A stretch of DNA of 64,000 nt from Paractinoplanes tereljensis (GCF_016862435.1 NZ_BOMY01000010.1:1-64000), one strand, 5' to 3'; positions 45,204-53,143 are shown, counted from the first letter of the stretch. The notes: generated from the sequence alone by a model not told the origin. Numbers and translations are program-made.

Positions 45204-45698
45204 CTACCACCGGCCTGCGCCGGTGGGGAGGGCGGCGGCCTCGACCAGGAGGTGGCGGAAGGCCGGGTCGAAGCCGTCGGCGTTCGAGTGGCTCTTGAGG
45301 AGAGGGGCAAGGGTGCCGTAGACCGGGATGCGCAGAGCGTGGGCGAGCAGGCGGAGGGTACGGCGGCCGGCGTCGCTGACGGCGGTCTCGCAACCGAGGA
45401 GCCGGACCGCGGCGATGGTGGGCGGCAGCGTCAGGGTGCGGAAGAAGCGGGCGACGACCGGGTTGAGCATGTCGATCGGGGTGGCGCCGAGGCGCAGCAG
45501 GTGGTGGTGGCGGGTCGAGTGGCCGATCAGATCGAGGGTGATCAGGCCGGCGGCACGGTGCCGGGCGAGCACCCGGCGCAGGTCGGCCAGGCCCGCGGCG
45601 TGGTGCAGCCGCACGCATCTGGGGTGCAGGCCGGCGTAGAAGGCCTTGGCACAGTCGGGCGAGGCGACGTTGAGCGGCGGGTGGTCAGTCACTGGCAC
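45204..45698 (-). CDS. Unknown protein, possible caspase/DUF4347-like fold
   Basis: A 164-residue protein without a confident family. Two strand-plus-residue blocks stand out: LITLDLIGHSTRHHH (H60) and AAVRLLGCETAVSDAG (C103), 43 residues apart. This is the order, spacing and strand context of the His/Cys pair in clan-CD peptidase-like folds and DUF4347 domains. The fit is by eye only. The start GTG 45698 lies inside the end of the upstream 65-codon gene (14-base overlap), so it is translationally coupled. It is the last gene of a six-gene unit divergent from the STAND-WD40 gene. Confidence 0.6.
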   Translation of the reverse strand: MPVTDHPPLNVASPDCAKAFYAGLHPRCVRLHHAAGLADLRRVLARHRAAGLITLDLIGHSTRHHHLLRLGATPIDMLNPVVARFFRTLTLPPTIAAVRLLGCETAVSDAGRRTLRLLAHALRIPVYGTLAPLLKSHSNADGFDPAFRHLLVEAAALPTGAGRW

Positions 45699-45882
45699 AG
45701 TCGGGGGCCTTTCGAACGCCGGGTGACTCGACCGTGATCAGGCAATCGTCACCGGGCGGCACGAGTCGAGGGACAGGACCTCTCTCCGCCCCCGCGACGT
45801 GCACGGGGACGGAGAGAGCCAGGAAGGCCGCGACCGGCGCTGCGGCGAGCAGCAGGACGACGGCGGGACGGGTGCGGCGCAC
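45685..45882 (-). CDS. Small secreted or membrane-anchored protein
   Basis: A 65-residue protein with a signal-like N terminus: RRTRP, then VVLLLAAAPVAAFLALSV and AGA. The mature part has two cysteines (DDCLITVE and APDCASD) that could form a disulfide. The GTG start is 3 bases after the stop of the 41-codon gene, and the end overlaps the 164-residue gene. The family is unknown. Confidence 0.6.
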   Translation of the reverse strand: MRRTRPAVVLLLAAAPVAAFLALSVPVHVAGAERGPVPRLVPPGDDCLITVESPGVRKAPDCASD

Positions 45883-45885
45883 GGG

Positions 45886-46011
45886 TCAGTCGCCCTTGTG
45901 GGGCGGTACTTTGACCTCGGTCGCGACCAGAATCGCCGTCGTCACCAGAACAGCGGTGCCGTGCAGGAGCGACGACAGTCGGCGGCGCGGGGCCGGAACT
46001 GGCTTGGGCAT
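45886..46011 (-). CDS. 41-residue single-helix microprotein
   Basis: ATG 46011 is preceded by GGAG at 6 bases. The product has a basic N terminus (MPKPVPAPRRRLSS), one hydrophobic helix (LLHGTAVLVTTAILVA) and a polar tail (EVKVPPHKGD). It is a predicted single-pass membrane peptide. It sits 30 bases after the 216-residue gene and 3 bases before the 65-residue gene, so it is part of the same operon. The family is unknown. Confidence 0.6.
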   Translation of the reverse strand: MPKPVPAPRRRLSSLLHGTAVLVTTAILVATEVKVPPHKGD

Positions 46012-46041
46012 GGGTATCTCCTTATTCAGCCCTGGTAGGCG

Positions 46042-46692
46042 TCATGTCAGGTCGCCGAGGCGACCGCTGATCAGGAAGAGGGCGCCGCTCTTCGGCGCGT
46101 CCCCCACGCCGATCGCGGTCAGGCTGTCCGGTCCGGCGTCGCACTGGTCGGCCGAGGCGAGGTCGATCCACATCGTCACCGGCGTGGTGTGCGGGTGCAG
46201 GGCGCGGCCGGGCGGGTAGACCTCGACCTTGGCGAGCGACCCGCGTTCATCAACGATGTCGGCGTGGTGGCCGGTGTAGCGGTTGCCGGCGCGCGGGTCG
46301 GGCTGGTCCGGCCAGTAGACGGTGGTCGTGCACTCGTAGTCGTGGGCGTTGACGCCGGCCGGTGGGCAGGTCGGACGCAGCCGCTCCGGGAGCCGGGCCA
46401 GGAAGGAACGTTCGAGATAGACGGCGCCGGCCAGGCTGAGCTCGGGCCACCGGGGGCCGAGGGTGGAGCCGGCGACGACGCCGTTCGGGCCGGTGAAGCA
46501 GTCGTCGACCTGCACGTCCGCCCAGGAAATCTCCTTGGCCGCGGCGGCCGCCGGGCTCGCGGCCAGGTCGACCTCGATGAGCCGGTCGGGATCGAAGTCG
46601 TGGTCGGTCGGCTCCTCGGCCCAGAAGGCACAGCGGGTGTCGCTGTGGATCCGGCCGAGGAAGCCGGCGGTGCCGAGGAAAACGCAGCGCAT
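46042..46692 (-). CDS. Unknown protein of the STAND-WD40-linked operon
   Basis: A 216-residue, probably cytoplasmic protein with no motif I recognise. It is rich in aromatic residues and His, with five or so cysteines and blocks such as AHDYECTTTVYWPDQPDPRA and TTPVTMWIDLASADQCDA. Third-position GC is strong and the start ATG 46692 is 3 bases after the stop of an 18-codon ORF, so it is a genuine gene. A beta-rich fold is likely from the alternating pattern. Confidence 0.65.
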   Translation of the reverse strand: MRCVFLGTAGFLGRIHSDTRCAFWAEEPTDHDFDPDRLIEVDLAASPAAAAAKEISWADVQVDDCFTGPNGVVAGSTLGPRWPELSLAGAVYLERSFLARLPERLRPTCPPAGVNAHDYECTTTVYWPDQPDPRAGNRYTGHHADIVDERGSLAKVEVYPPGRALHPHTTPVTMWIDLASADQCDAGPDSLTAIGVGDAPKSGALFLISGRLGDLT

Positions 46693-46695
46693 GCG

Positions 46696-46752
46696 CTACC
46701 CGCCCTTCGGCACGGTGACCTGGGTGATCAGGTCAAGCAGGAGAGTGAGCAT
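46696..46752 (-). CDS. 18-codon micro-ORF with its own RBS
   Basis: ATG 46752 has GGAG 6 bases upstream. It encodes an 18-residue peptide, a hydrophobic MLTLLLDLI start and a short VPKGG end. It lies 13 bases after the 136-residue gene and 3 bases before the 216-residue gene. It could be a real peptide or a translational coupler for the next gene. Confidence 0.4.
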   Translation of the reverse strand: MLTLLLDLITQVTVPKGG

Positions 46753-46765
46753 CGTGAGCTCCAGG

Positions 46766-47176
46766 TCAGAAGACGGCGATGGTGGTCTGGGTGATGTGGT
46801 AGGGACCCGGGTTGTCGGAGATCGCCGCGTACACCCACATGTCCCAGGTCATCGTGTTGCTGCCCTGCGGCGGGATCGCCCAGATGTTGGCCCGTGAGGT
46901 GGTGTTGACCTCCTCGGCCTCCACGAACCCCGGCCCGACCATCATCAGCGTGTAGGAGGGGCAGAAGATGCTCTGCGTCCAGCTCACCGTCAGATTCGCG
47001 CCGAACGGCACGCTGGTGACGACCACGCCGTTGGACTTGACAGTGATCTTGCCGCTGGACAGGTGGATGAACTGGCACTGGTCGTCGGCGTAGGCGGGCG
47101 CGGCCGCCACCCCGAGCGTGCCGGCGGTCAGTGCCAGCGTGGCCAGCAGCGTCCCGATGATCCTGAGCCTCTTCAT
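46766..47176 (-). CDS. Secreted protein of unknown function
   Basis: A 136-residue protein with a clear Sec signal peptide: KRLR, then IIGTLLATLALTAGTLGVAA and a cleavage site near AYA-DD. The mature part is about 105 residues, beta-rich and Trp/aromatic-containing, with two cysteines (DQCQF and IFCPSY). No family is recognised. ATG 47176 was chosen because the signal peptide begins there. It is the first gene of the six-gene operon, divergent from the STAND-WD40 gene. Confidence 0.7.
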   Translation of the reverse strand: MKRLRIIGTLLATLALTAGTLGVAAAPAYADDQCQFIHLSSGKITVKSNGVVVTSVPFGANLTVSWTQSIFCPSYTLMMVGPGFVEAEEVNTTSRANIWAIPPQGSNTMTWDMWVYAAISDNPGPYHITQTTIAVF

Positions 47177-47340
47177 CAACTCGTTCCCCGTTTCGGTTGT
47201 CGTCCGGCCATGACGGACTGCCGACTGTGGACAGTCCCCCGGCTGTCGCCTTTCGGCTATCGACGCCGGTCGGCCGCTGAAAGGATCGACCGGGATCATG
47301 GCCGGGCCGGTCAGTGCGCCCAGCAGACCTGTCCGGGGTG

Positions 47341-47364
47341 GTGTCCGGCGAGATTCCCGGACAC
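47341..47364. promoter_or_regulatory. Inverted repeat upstream of STAND-WD40 gene
   Basis: GTGTCCGG and CCGGACAC (8 bp, perfect) are separated by 8 bases, 43 bases upstream of the chosen GTG. More GTCCGG/GGACA words flank it. It is a candidate operator for the divergent pair, perhaps for the HTH-like N terminus of the WD40 protein itself (inference). Confidence 0.4.
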
Positions 47365-47406
47365 CTCACGGACAGCCCACGGCGACATCGACATCCGGGA
47401 GCTGAC

Positions 47407-50400
47407 GTGGACGATCCGGTGCAGGACTTCGCGGTACGGCTACGCGGGCTGCAGGTCGACTCCGGCGGGCCCTCGGTGCGCGATCTGGAACGGCTGACCG
47501 ACAAGGTCGGCAGCCCGTACACCCGGGGCACGATCCAGGACAAGCTGACCGGGCGGTCGACCGCGGCGTGGGAGTTCGTGGAGGCGTTCGTACGGGCCTG
47601 CGCCCTGCACGCGGGCACGCCGAGCGAGCCGGACCTGCGGCCGTGGCGGGGCTGGCACGCGCAGATGGCCCAGGAATTGGCGGCGGCGCGGTCCGGCCGG
47701 CGGCGCGGGGTGCGGCCGGAGGTGTGCCCGTACCGGGGGCTGGAGAGCTTCACGGCCGAACATGCCCAGTGGTTCCACGGGCGGGAGACGGCGGTGCAGC
47801 GGGTACTGGCCGGGCTGGCGGCCCACCGGCGAGGCGTGCTGCTGCTCGGGCCGTCCGGTGCGGGCAAGTCGTCGCTGGTGCAGGCGGGGGTGGTGCCGGC
47901 GCTGGCGGCGGGCCAGCTGCCGGGCGGGGACCGGTGGTCGGTGGTGTCGGCCCGGCCGGGAGACGACCTCGCCGTCGCGGCCCCCACCGGCACCGACAGC
48001 CGGACGCTGCTGGTGGTGGACCAGTTCGAGGAGCTGCTGACCCCGGCCTCGGACCGCGAGGCCCTCGACCGGCTCACCGGGCTGGTCGGCCGACCCGGCC
48101 TGACCGTCCTGCTGATCATGCGGGACGACTTCTATCCGCGGCTGGCCTCGCAGGCGCCCGGCCTGCTGGAGGCGCTGGCCCTGGTCAACGTCCCGGCGAC
48201 GCTGACCGTGCGGGACCTGCGCGACATCGTCACCCGCCCGGCCGAGGCGGTAGGCCTGCAGGTGCAGGACGGCCTGACCGACCGGATCGTCGCCGACGTG
48301 CTCAGCGCCGACCCGGACGCCGTCGAGGCCCGGCACTGCCCGACCACCGTCCTGCCACTGCTGGAGCTGACCCTGCAGCAGTTGTGGCAACGGCGGCAGG
48401 GTGGCGTGCTGACCCACGACGCCTATCAGCGGGTCGGCGGCGTGACCGGCGGCCTGGCGACGTGGTGCGACACGGTGCTGGAGCAGTTGCCGGCCGCGCG
48501 GCAGGGCGTGGCGCGGGAGTTGCTGACCGCGCTGGTCCGGCCCGCCGACGACGCCCACCGGGTGCCGGCCGTCCGGCAGCAGGTGCCGCTGTCGGCGCTG
48601 CGGGAGCTGGCCCTGCCGCCGGATCCGGCGGTCGGCGCGCTCCCGCCGCACCGGATGGTCGACGAGGTTCTGGGGGTCCTGACCGCGCACCGGGTGGTGA
48701 CGACCCGGATCGTCCAGCCGGGTGCGGGACCCGGGGTGCCGGTGGCCGAACTCGTGCACGACTCGCTGATCCGGGACTGGGGCGCGCTGCGCGGCTGGGT
48801 GGAGCAGGACCACCGCTTCCAGGACTGGCTGCGCCGCGCCGGGGAGCAGTACGCCCGCTGGAGCGCCCACCGCGACCCGGGCGACCTGTTGCGCGGCACC
48901 GATCTGGCCGAGGGAGCGGACTGGTCGGCGCGCAGACGGCTGCCGGCCGCGACCGCGGAGCTGCTGGCGGCGAGCCGGGCGCATCAACGGTCCGGCGAGC
49001 GGCGGTCCCGCAGGTTCACCGCGGTGCTGGCGGCGCTGCTGGTGGTGGCGCTGGTGGCGACGGGGCTGGCACTGCTGCAGCGCTCGACGGCGGTGGACGC
49101 GCGGCGGGTGGCCCTGTCCCGTCAGCTGGCCGCGCAGTCGGCGGCGCTGCTCGGCTCGGACCCGGACCTGGCCGCGCTGCTGGCGGTGCGGGCTTATCGG
49201 ACCGAGCCGACGGCCGAGGCGACGAGCAGCCTCTACGCGGCCTCGGCCCGCCCGCTGCGGCGCCGGTTGACCGGGCACACCGAGCTGGTGCGGGCGGTGG
49301 CCTTCAGCCCGGACGGGCGGACCCTGGTCAGCGCCGGCGACGACAACACCGCGCGGCTCTGGGACGCCGCCGGCGGCCGAACCCTGGCCGTGCTCACCGG
49401 ACACACGAAGCCCGCGCTGTCGGTGGCGTTCAGCCCGGACGGCGCCTCGGTCGCGGTCGGCTCGAACGACCATTCGGTGCTGATCTGGCCCACCGCCGGT
49501 GGCGGCCCGGTCAGCACCCTGACCGGCCACACCGGCTCGATCTACTCGCTCGCCTTCGCCCCCGACGGGCAGACCCTGGCCACCGGTGGCGGCGACCGCA
49601 CGATCCGGCTCTGGGACGTCGCGAGTGGACAGACCCGCCGCACGCTGACCGGCCACACCGGGATCATCTACGCGCTGGCCTACAGCCCCGACGGCCGCAC
49701 CTTGGCCACCGCGAGCGTCGACAGCACGGTCCGACTGTGGGACGTCGCCACCGGCACGGTGCGCCGCACCCTGCGCGGCCACGACGGCTCCGTGCTCGGG
49801 GTCAGCTTCAGCCCGGACGGGCGCACCCTCGCCACCGGCGGCCAGGACAAGACCGTGCGGCTGTGGGACGTCGCGAGCGGACGAAGCAGGGCGACGATCA
49901 CCGGCCACGCCAGCTACGTGTACTCGGTCGCGTTCAGCCCCGACGGGCACACCCTGGCCACCGCCAGCGACGACAACACCGCCCGGCTCTGGGACGTGGC
50001 CACCGGCCGGCCGCTGACCAGCCTCGCCGGCGCCTCGATGGCGGTTGCGTTCAGCACCGACGGCGACACCCTCGCCACCGCGGGCGTCGACGGCTCGGTC
50101 CGGCTCTGGGACGTGGCCGCCGGCCGGCCCCGCAGCACGCTTACCGATCCGGGCAATCCGGCCTACGCGGTCGCGTACAGCCCGGACGGGCGCACGCTGG
50201 CCACCGCCGGTGAGAAGGGCACGGTCACGGTGTGGGATCTGCCCGGCGGGCCGAAGCGGACCATCCTGACCGGGCACACCGGGGAGGTGCTGGCGCTCGC
50301 CTTCGCCCCGGACGGCCGCAGCATCGCCTCGACCGGCCACGACGGCACGATCCGCGTCTGGGACGTCGCCGGCGGCCCGGCCCGGACCGTCCTCGACGGA

Positions 50401-51123
50401 GACGAATCCCGCCCCGCGCTGGCCGTCGCGTTCAGCCCCGACGGGCGTCTGCTCGCCACCGCCGGCGACGACCGTACCGCCCGGCTCTGGCAGCTGCCCA
50501 GCGGCCGGCTGCAGGCCACGCTCACCGGCCACCTCGCCCCGGTGACCTCGGTGGCGTTCTCCCCGGACGGGCGCACCCTGGCCACCGGCGGCATCGACCG
50601 CGCGGTCCGCCTCTGGGAGGTCGCGGACGGCCGGCTGCGCGCCAAACTCACCGGCCACACCAACGCGATCGGCAGCGTGGCGTTCAGCCCGGACGGGCAC
50701 ACCGTCGCCTCCGCCGGCACCGACGGCACCACCCGCCTGTGGGACGTCGGCAGCGGCCAGCAGCGCGCCACCCTCACCGGCCACGACGGCGCCGTGAACG
50801 CGGTCGCTTTCAGCCCCGACGGCCGCACGCTGGCCACCGGCGGCGAGGACACGACGGCCCGCCTGTGGGACGTGGCCGGCGGCCGCCCGCTGACCCGCAC
50901 CGGCCACACCGGCCCGGTGTGGGCACTCGCCTTCAGCCCCGACGGCCGGACCCTGGCGACCACGGCCGGTGCGGACGGCATCGTGCGCCTGTGGGACGTC
51001 ACCCTCCAGGCCCCGCCCGCCGCCATCGACAAGATCTGCCGCGCGGTCGGCCGCGACCTCACCGACCAGGAACGCGCCCTGTACCTGCCGGCCAACGACC
51101 CGCGCAGCCCCCTCTGCTCCTGA
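47407..51123 (+). CDS. HTH-nSTAND ATPase-WD40 signalling protein
   Basis: A 1238-residue protein. Residues 1-70 are helical and HTH-like (VRDLERLTDK, YTRGTIQDKLTGRS). The ATPase has CPYRGLESF, Walker A LLLGPSGAGKSSL (148-156) and Walker B TLLVVDQFEELL, i.e. the nSTAND1 (novel STAND) type. One transmembrane helix lies at about 537-557, then a helical linker and 14 WD40 repeats (about 615-1200), enough for two seven-blade propellers. The C-terminal tail has DKICRAVGRDLT. I start at GTG 47407, which has GGGAG 5 bases upstream; the frame is open further but lacks an RBS. STAND ATPases oligomerise on ligand binding and fire an effector (family knowledge). Confidence 0.9.
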   Translation: MDDPVQDFAVRLRGLQVDSGGPSVRDLERLTDKVGSPYTRGTIQDKLTGRSTAAWEFVEAFVRACALHAGTPSEPDLRPWRGWHAQMAQELAAARSGRRRGVRPEVCPYRGLESFTAEHAQWFHGRETAVQRVLAGLAAHRRGVLLLGPSGAGKSSLVQAGVVPALAAGQLPGGDRWSVVSARPGDDLAVAAPTGTDSRTLLVVDQFEELLTPASDREALDRLTGLVGRPGLTVLLIMRDDFYPRLASQAPGLLEALALVNVPATLTVRDLRDIVTRPAEAVGLQVQDGLTDRIVADVLSADPDAVEARHCPTTVLPLLELTLQQLWQRRQGGVLTHDAYQRVGGVTGGLATWCDTVLEQLPAARQGVARELLTALVRPADDAHRVPAVRQQVPLSALRELALPPDPAVGALPPHRMVDEVLGVLTAHRVVTTRIVQPGAGPGVPVAELVHDSLIRDWGALRGWVEQDHRFQDWLRRAGEQYARWSAHRDPGDLLRGTDLAEGADWSARRRLPAATAELLAASRAHQRSGERRSRRFTAVLAALLVVALVATGLALLQRSTAVDARRVALSRQLAAQSAALLGSDPDLAALLAVRAYRTEPTAEATSSLYAASARPLRRRLTGHTELVRAVAFSPDGRTLVSAGDDNTARLWDAAGGRTLAVLTGHTKPALSVAFSPDGASVAVGSNDHSVLIWPTAGGGPVSTLTGHTGSIYSLAFAPDGQTLATGGGDRTIRLWDVASGQTRRTLTGHTGIIYALAYSPDGRTLATASVDSTVRLWDVATGTVRRTLRGHDGSVLGVSFSPDGRTLATGGQDKTVRLWDVASGRSRATITGHASYVYSVAFSPDGHTLATASDDNTARLWDVATGRPLTSLAGASMAVAFSTDGDTLATAGVDGSVRLWDVAAGRPRSTLTDPGNPAYAVAYSPDGRTLATAGEKGTVTVWDLPGGPKRTILTGHTGEVLALAFAPDGRSIASTGHDGTIRVWDVAGGPARTVLDGDESRPALAVAFSPDGRLLATAGDDRTARLWQLPSGRLQATLTGHLAPVTSVAFSPDGRTLATGGIDRAVRLWEVADGRLRAKLTGHTNAIGSVAFSPDGHTVASAGTDGTTRLWDVGSGQQRATLTGHDGAVNAVAFSPDGRTLATGGEDTTARLWDVAGGRPLTRTGHTGPVWALAFSPDGRTLATTAGADGIVRLWDVTLQAPPAAIDKICRAVGRDLTDQERALYLPANDPRSPLCS
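49252..51005 (+). repeat. 14 tandem WD40 coding repeats
   Basis: Units of about 126 bases encode LTGHT, then AFSPDGRTLAT and RLWDVA with few changes. Repeat 7 lacks the GH dipeptide (LAGASMAVAF), and repeats 8 and 10 are also degenerate at that site (LTDPGN, LDGDES). High unit identity suggests recent expansion or gene conversion, and a risk of assembly collapse. Confidence 0.9.
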
Positions 51124-51130
51124 CAAAAGG

Positions 51131-51164
51131 GGCACAGCGCCGGGCCGCCACCCGGCGCTGTGCC
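51131..51164 (+). terminator. Terminator after STAND-WD40 gene
   Basis: A perfect 14-bp stem (GGCACAGCGCCGGG with its complement) and a 6-base loop lies 7 bases after the stop codon. There is no T run, but its strength and place fit a terminator. Confidence 0.75.
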
Positions 51165-51375
51165 GTCTCAACACCGACGAAGAGGAAGAACTCCGACGCC
51201 GGGGAGCATCTGACGCCCCGATGAACGGGGCGTGCCGGCGGATCTGGGAGCACTCCCAATCTTGAAGGTTTCCAGTAATCCGGCCGCCAACGTAACGCCC
51301 ATCTTCGATGCGCGTCCATTAGGAGGTCCTTAAATCTGACCGGGAATCAGCAACTCGTCACACTGGGCGACGCCC

Positions 51376-51405
51376 TTGACATGTGACCTTTTGGTCACCT
51401 AACTT
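51376..51405 (+). promoter_or_regulatory. arsR-type promoter with operator in the spacer
   Basis: The -35 box TTGACA (51376-51381) and -10 box TAACTT (51400-51405) are 18 bases apart. The spacer holds a perfect repeat GTGACC-TTTT-GGTCAC (51383-51398). Transcription should start at about 51412, the A of the ATG, so the mRNA is leaderless. A repressor bound here would block RNA polymerase. Confidence 0.75.
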
Positions 51406-51411
51406 AGCGTC

Positions 51412-51735
51412 ATGGATGACGACGACCGAGTGTTCAAGGCACTCGCCGACCCGAGTCGTCGGTTCCTGCTCGATCTGCTCTTCGAGCGGGACGGTCGCAC
51501 CCTCGGCGAGCTGGAGTCCGAGCTCCCGATGACCCGTTTCGGGGTCGCCAAGCACCTCAAGGTGCTCGAGGAGGCGGGGCTCGTCGTCCCTCGCCGGTCC
51601 GGCCGGGAAAAGCTGCACTTCCTCAACCCCGTCCCGATCCGGCTGATCCACGACCGGTGGATCGACAAGTACACCGAGCACCACGTCACGACTCTCATCG
51701 ATCTCAAGAACGCGCTGGAGGAGGACCAACCATGA
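51412..51735 (+). CDS. ArsR-family transcriptional repressor
   Basis: A 107-residue winged-helix regulator: FKALADPSRRFLLDLLFERD, then TRFGVAKHLKVLEEAGLVVP with the recognition helix and a basic wing. There is no cysteine metal site, so it belongs to the non-metal ArsR group paired with SRPBCC proteins. The stop overlaps the next gene's start (ATGA). The operator in its own promoter suggests autorepression. Confidence 0.88.
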   Translation: MDDDDRVFKALADPSRRFLLDLLFERDGRTLGELESELPMTRFGVAKHLKVLEEAGLVVPRRSGREKLHFLNPVPIRLIHDRWIDKYTEHHVTTLIDLKNALEEDQP

Positions 51736-52238
51736 GCGACACGACTCAGGTCTACCGGGTCTGGATCAAGGCCACGCCGGAGCGGATCTGGGCGGCCATC
51801 ACAGATCCCGAGTGGAACTCTCGGTATGCGTACCAGTCGCCCGGTTACTACGAGTTGCACAAGGGCGGGTCATTCCGCCAGGCGGCCACCGCGGAGATGA
51901 AGGAGTTCGGCAAGGCCGGCGGCTTCGAGGTGCCGGACACGATCGTGGACGGCGAGGTGCTCGAGGCCGATCCGCCGCGGCGGCTGGTCCAGACCTGGCG
52001 GATGCTGATGGACCCGACCACGGCGGCCGAGCCGTTCACGACGCTCACCTACGAGATCGAAGAAGCCAAGATGCAGCCGGGCGTCTACAAGCTGACCGTC
52101 ACGCACGAACTGACCGGCGCACCGGCCACCGCCGCGATGGTGGCCGGCACCGAGGACAGCGGGGCCGGAGGTGGCTGGGCGTGGATCCTCAGCGACCTGA
52201 AGACGCTGGTGGAGACGGGTAAGAACCTCGTCGAATGA
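51732..52238 (+). CDS. SRPBCC/AHSA1-like protein
   Basis: A 168-residue protein of the AHSA1 (Aha1-like, START superfamily) group: VYRVWIKATPERIWAAITDPE at the N terminus, LVQTWRMLMDP in the middle, GWAWILSDLKTLVETG at the end. It probably binds a small hydrophobic ligand. It is translationally coupled to the ArsR gene; ArsR-AHSA1 pairs are common in actinobacteria and often respond to the same ligand (family knowledge). Confidence 0.88.
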   Translation: MSDTTQVYRVWIKATPERIWAAITDPEWNSRYAYQSPGYYELHKGGSFRQAATAEMKEFGKAGGFEVPDTIVDGEVLEADPPRRLVQTWRMLMDPTTAAEPFTTLTYEIEEAKMQPGVYKLTVTHELTGAPATAAMVAGTEDSGAGGGWAWILSDLKTLVETGKNLVE

Positions 52239-52254
52239 CGCATGCTGCCGGTTC

Positions 52255-52276
52255 GGCCCACCGACAGCGGTGGGCC
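52255..52276 (+). terminator. Hairpin after ArsR-SRPBCC pair
   Basis: An 8-bp perfect stem (GGCCCACC / GGTGGGCC) with a 6-base loop, 17 bases after the SRPBCC stop. Confidence 0.55.
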
Positions 52277-52296
52277 GGGCCGGGTAACCTCCGCGC

Positions 52297-52413
52297 ATGA
52301 CCTGGCTCTGGAGTTCACTCATCGTGATCGGCGCAGCCATGATCCTGGCCGCGTTCTGGCCGAGCATCCGCGGCCGCAAGAAGAAAGACGAAAACGAGGA
52401 AGGCGTCGGATAG
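52297..52413 (+). CDS. 38-residue single-pass membrane peptide
   Basis: ATG 52297 to TAG 52413 encodes a hydrophobic helix (TWLWSSLIVIGAAMILAAF), then WPSIRGRKKK and an acidic end (DENEE). The helix-then-basic-tail pattern looks like a real small membrane protein. The RBS is poor. It is 31 bases before the gntR start. Confidence 0.45.
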   Translation: MTWLWSSLIVIGAAMILAAFWPSIRGRKKKDENEEGVG

Positions 52414-52444
52414 CGATTTCCCCCGGGCTGGCACACTGCCAAGG

Positions 52445-53080
52445 GTGAGCGACGAAGAGCTGGAGACGTACAGCCTCGTCGAGCTTGCCGTCGACCGGCT
52501 GCGGCGAGACATCTTGAGCGGGCGGAGCGATCCCGGCGAACGGCTCGTCGAGGAGCAACTGACCCGCCGTCTGGGCATCAGCCGGGCCCCGTTGCGCGAG
52601 GCCATGCGGCTTCTCGCCCAGCAGGGGCTGGTCGAGCACATCCCACGCCGGGGTGCGCGGGTGGCCACCCTCTCCGACGAGGACGTGGCCGAGCTCTACG
52701 AGGTGCGCGACGTCCTGGAGCGGCACGCGGTCGCCGCGATGCCGGCCCAACCCGACCTGACCGGGCTCCGCGCGGCGCTCGCGGTGATGCGCAAGGCCAC
52801 CGAGGCGGACGACCGCCTGGAGCTGGCGAACGCGCACCGGCGGTTCCACACCGAGGTGGTGCGGCTCGGCGGCAACCGGCAGCTGGCCGATCTGTACGGG
52901 TCGGTCCTGGTGCGGATCCAGCTCTACATGGCGGTCAACATGCGGCGTGAGGCCGAGACCGCACGGGCCGAGGACGGCGTGGTGCGGCACGAACGCCTGT
53001 TCGCGGCGGTGGAGCGCGGCGACTCGGCCGGCATCCTGAAGGCGCTCGGCGAGCACGGCGCCCGGGCCTACCTGGCCTAG
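52445..53080 (+). CDS. GntR-family regulator (FCD subfamily)
   Basis: A 211-residue regulator. The winged HTH is at residues about 10-75: LAVDRLRRDILSGR, LTRRLGISRAPLREAMRLLA and GLVEHIPRRGARVA. The C-terminal FCD helical domain has the metal/ligand His and Asp pattern (DVLERHAVAAM, HRRFHTEVV, RHERLFAAV). GTG 52445 is the start. It should control the adjacent amidase-permease operon through the palindrome at 53144-53157. The ligand is probably a ureide or related acid (inference). Confidence 0.88.
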   Translation: MSDEELETYSLVELAVDRLRRDILSGRSDPGERLVEEQLTRRLGISRAPLREAMRLLAQQGLVEHIPRRGARVATLSDEDVAELYEVRDVLERHAVAAMPAQPDLTGLRAALAVMRKATEADDRLELANAHRRFHTEVVRLGGNRQLADLYGSVLVRIQLYMAVNMRREAETARAEDGVVRHERLFAAVERGDSAGILKALGEHGARAYLA

Positions 53081-53143
53081 CGCAAGCCGCAAAAACACAG
53101 CGGGAAACGGCGACGTTACAAAACGAAGCTGTCGCCGAAACAG

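Noticed and set aside
47440..51174. 1244-codon open frame antisense to the WD40 gene
   Set aside because: It is a shadow of the repeats, with low-complexity Gly/Arg/Ala/Gln-rich translation and no RBS. The sense frame has clear domains.
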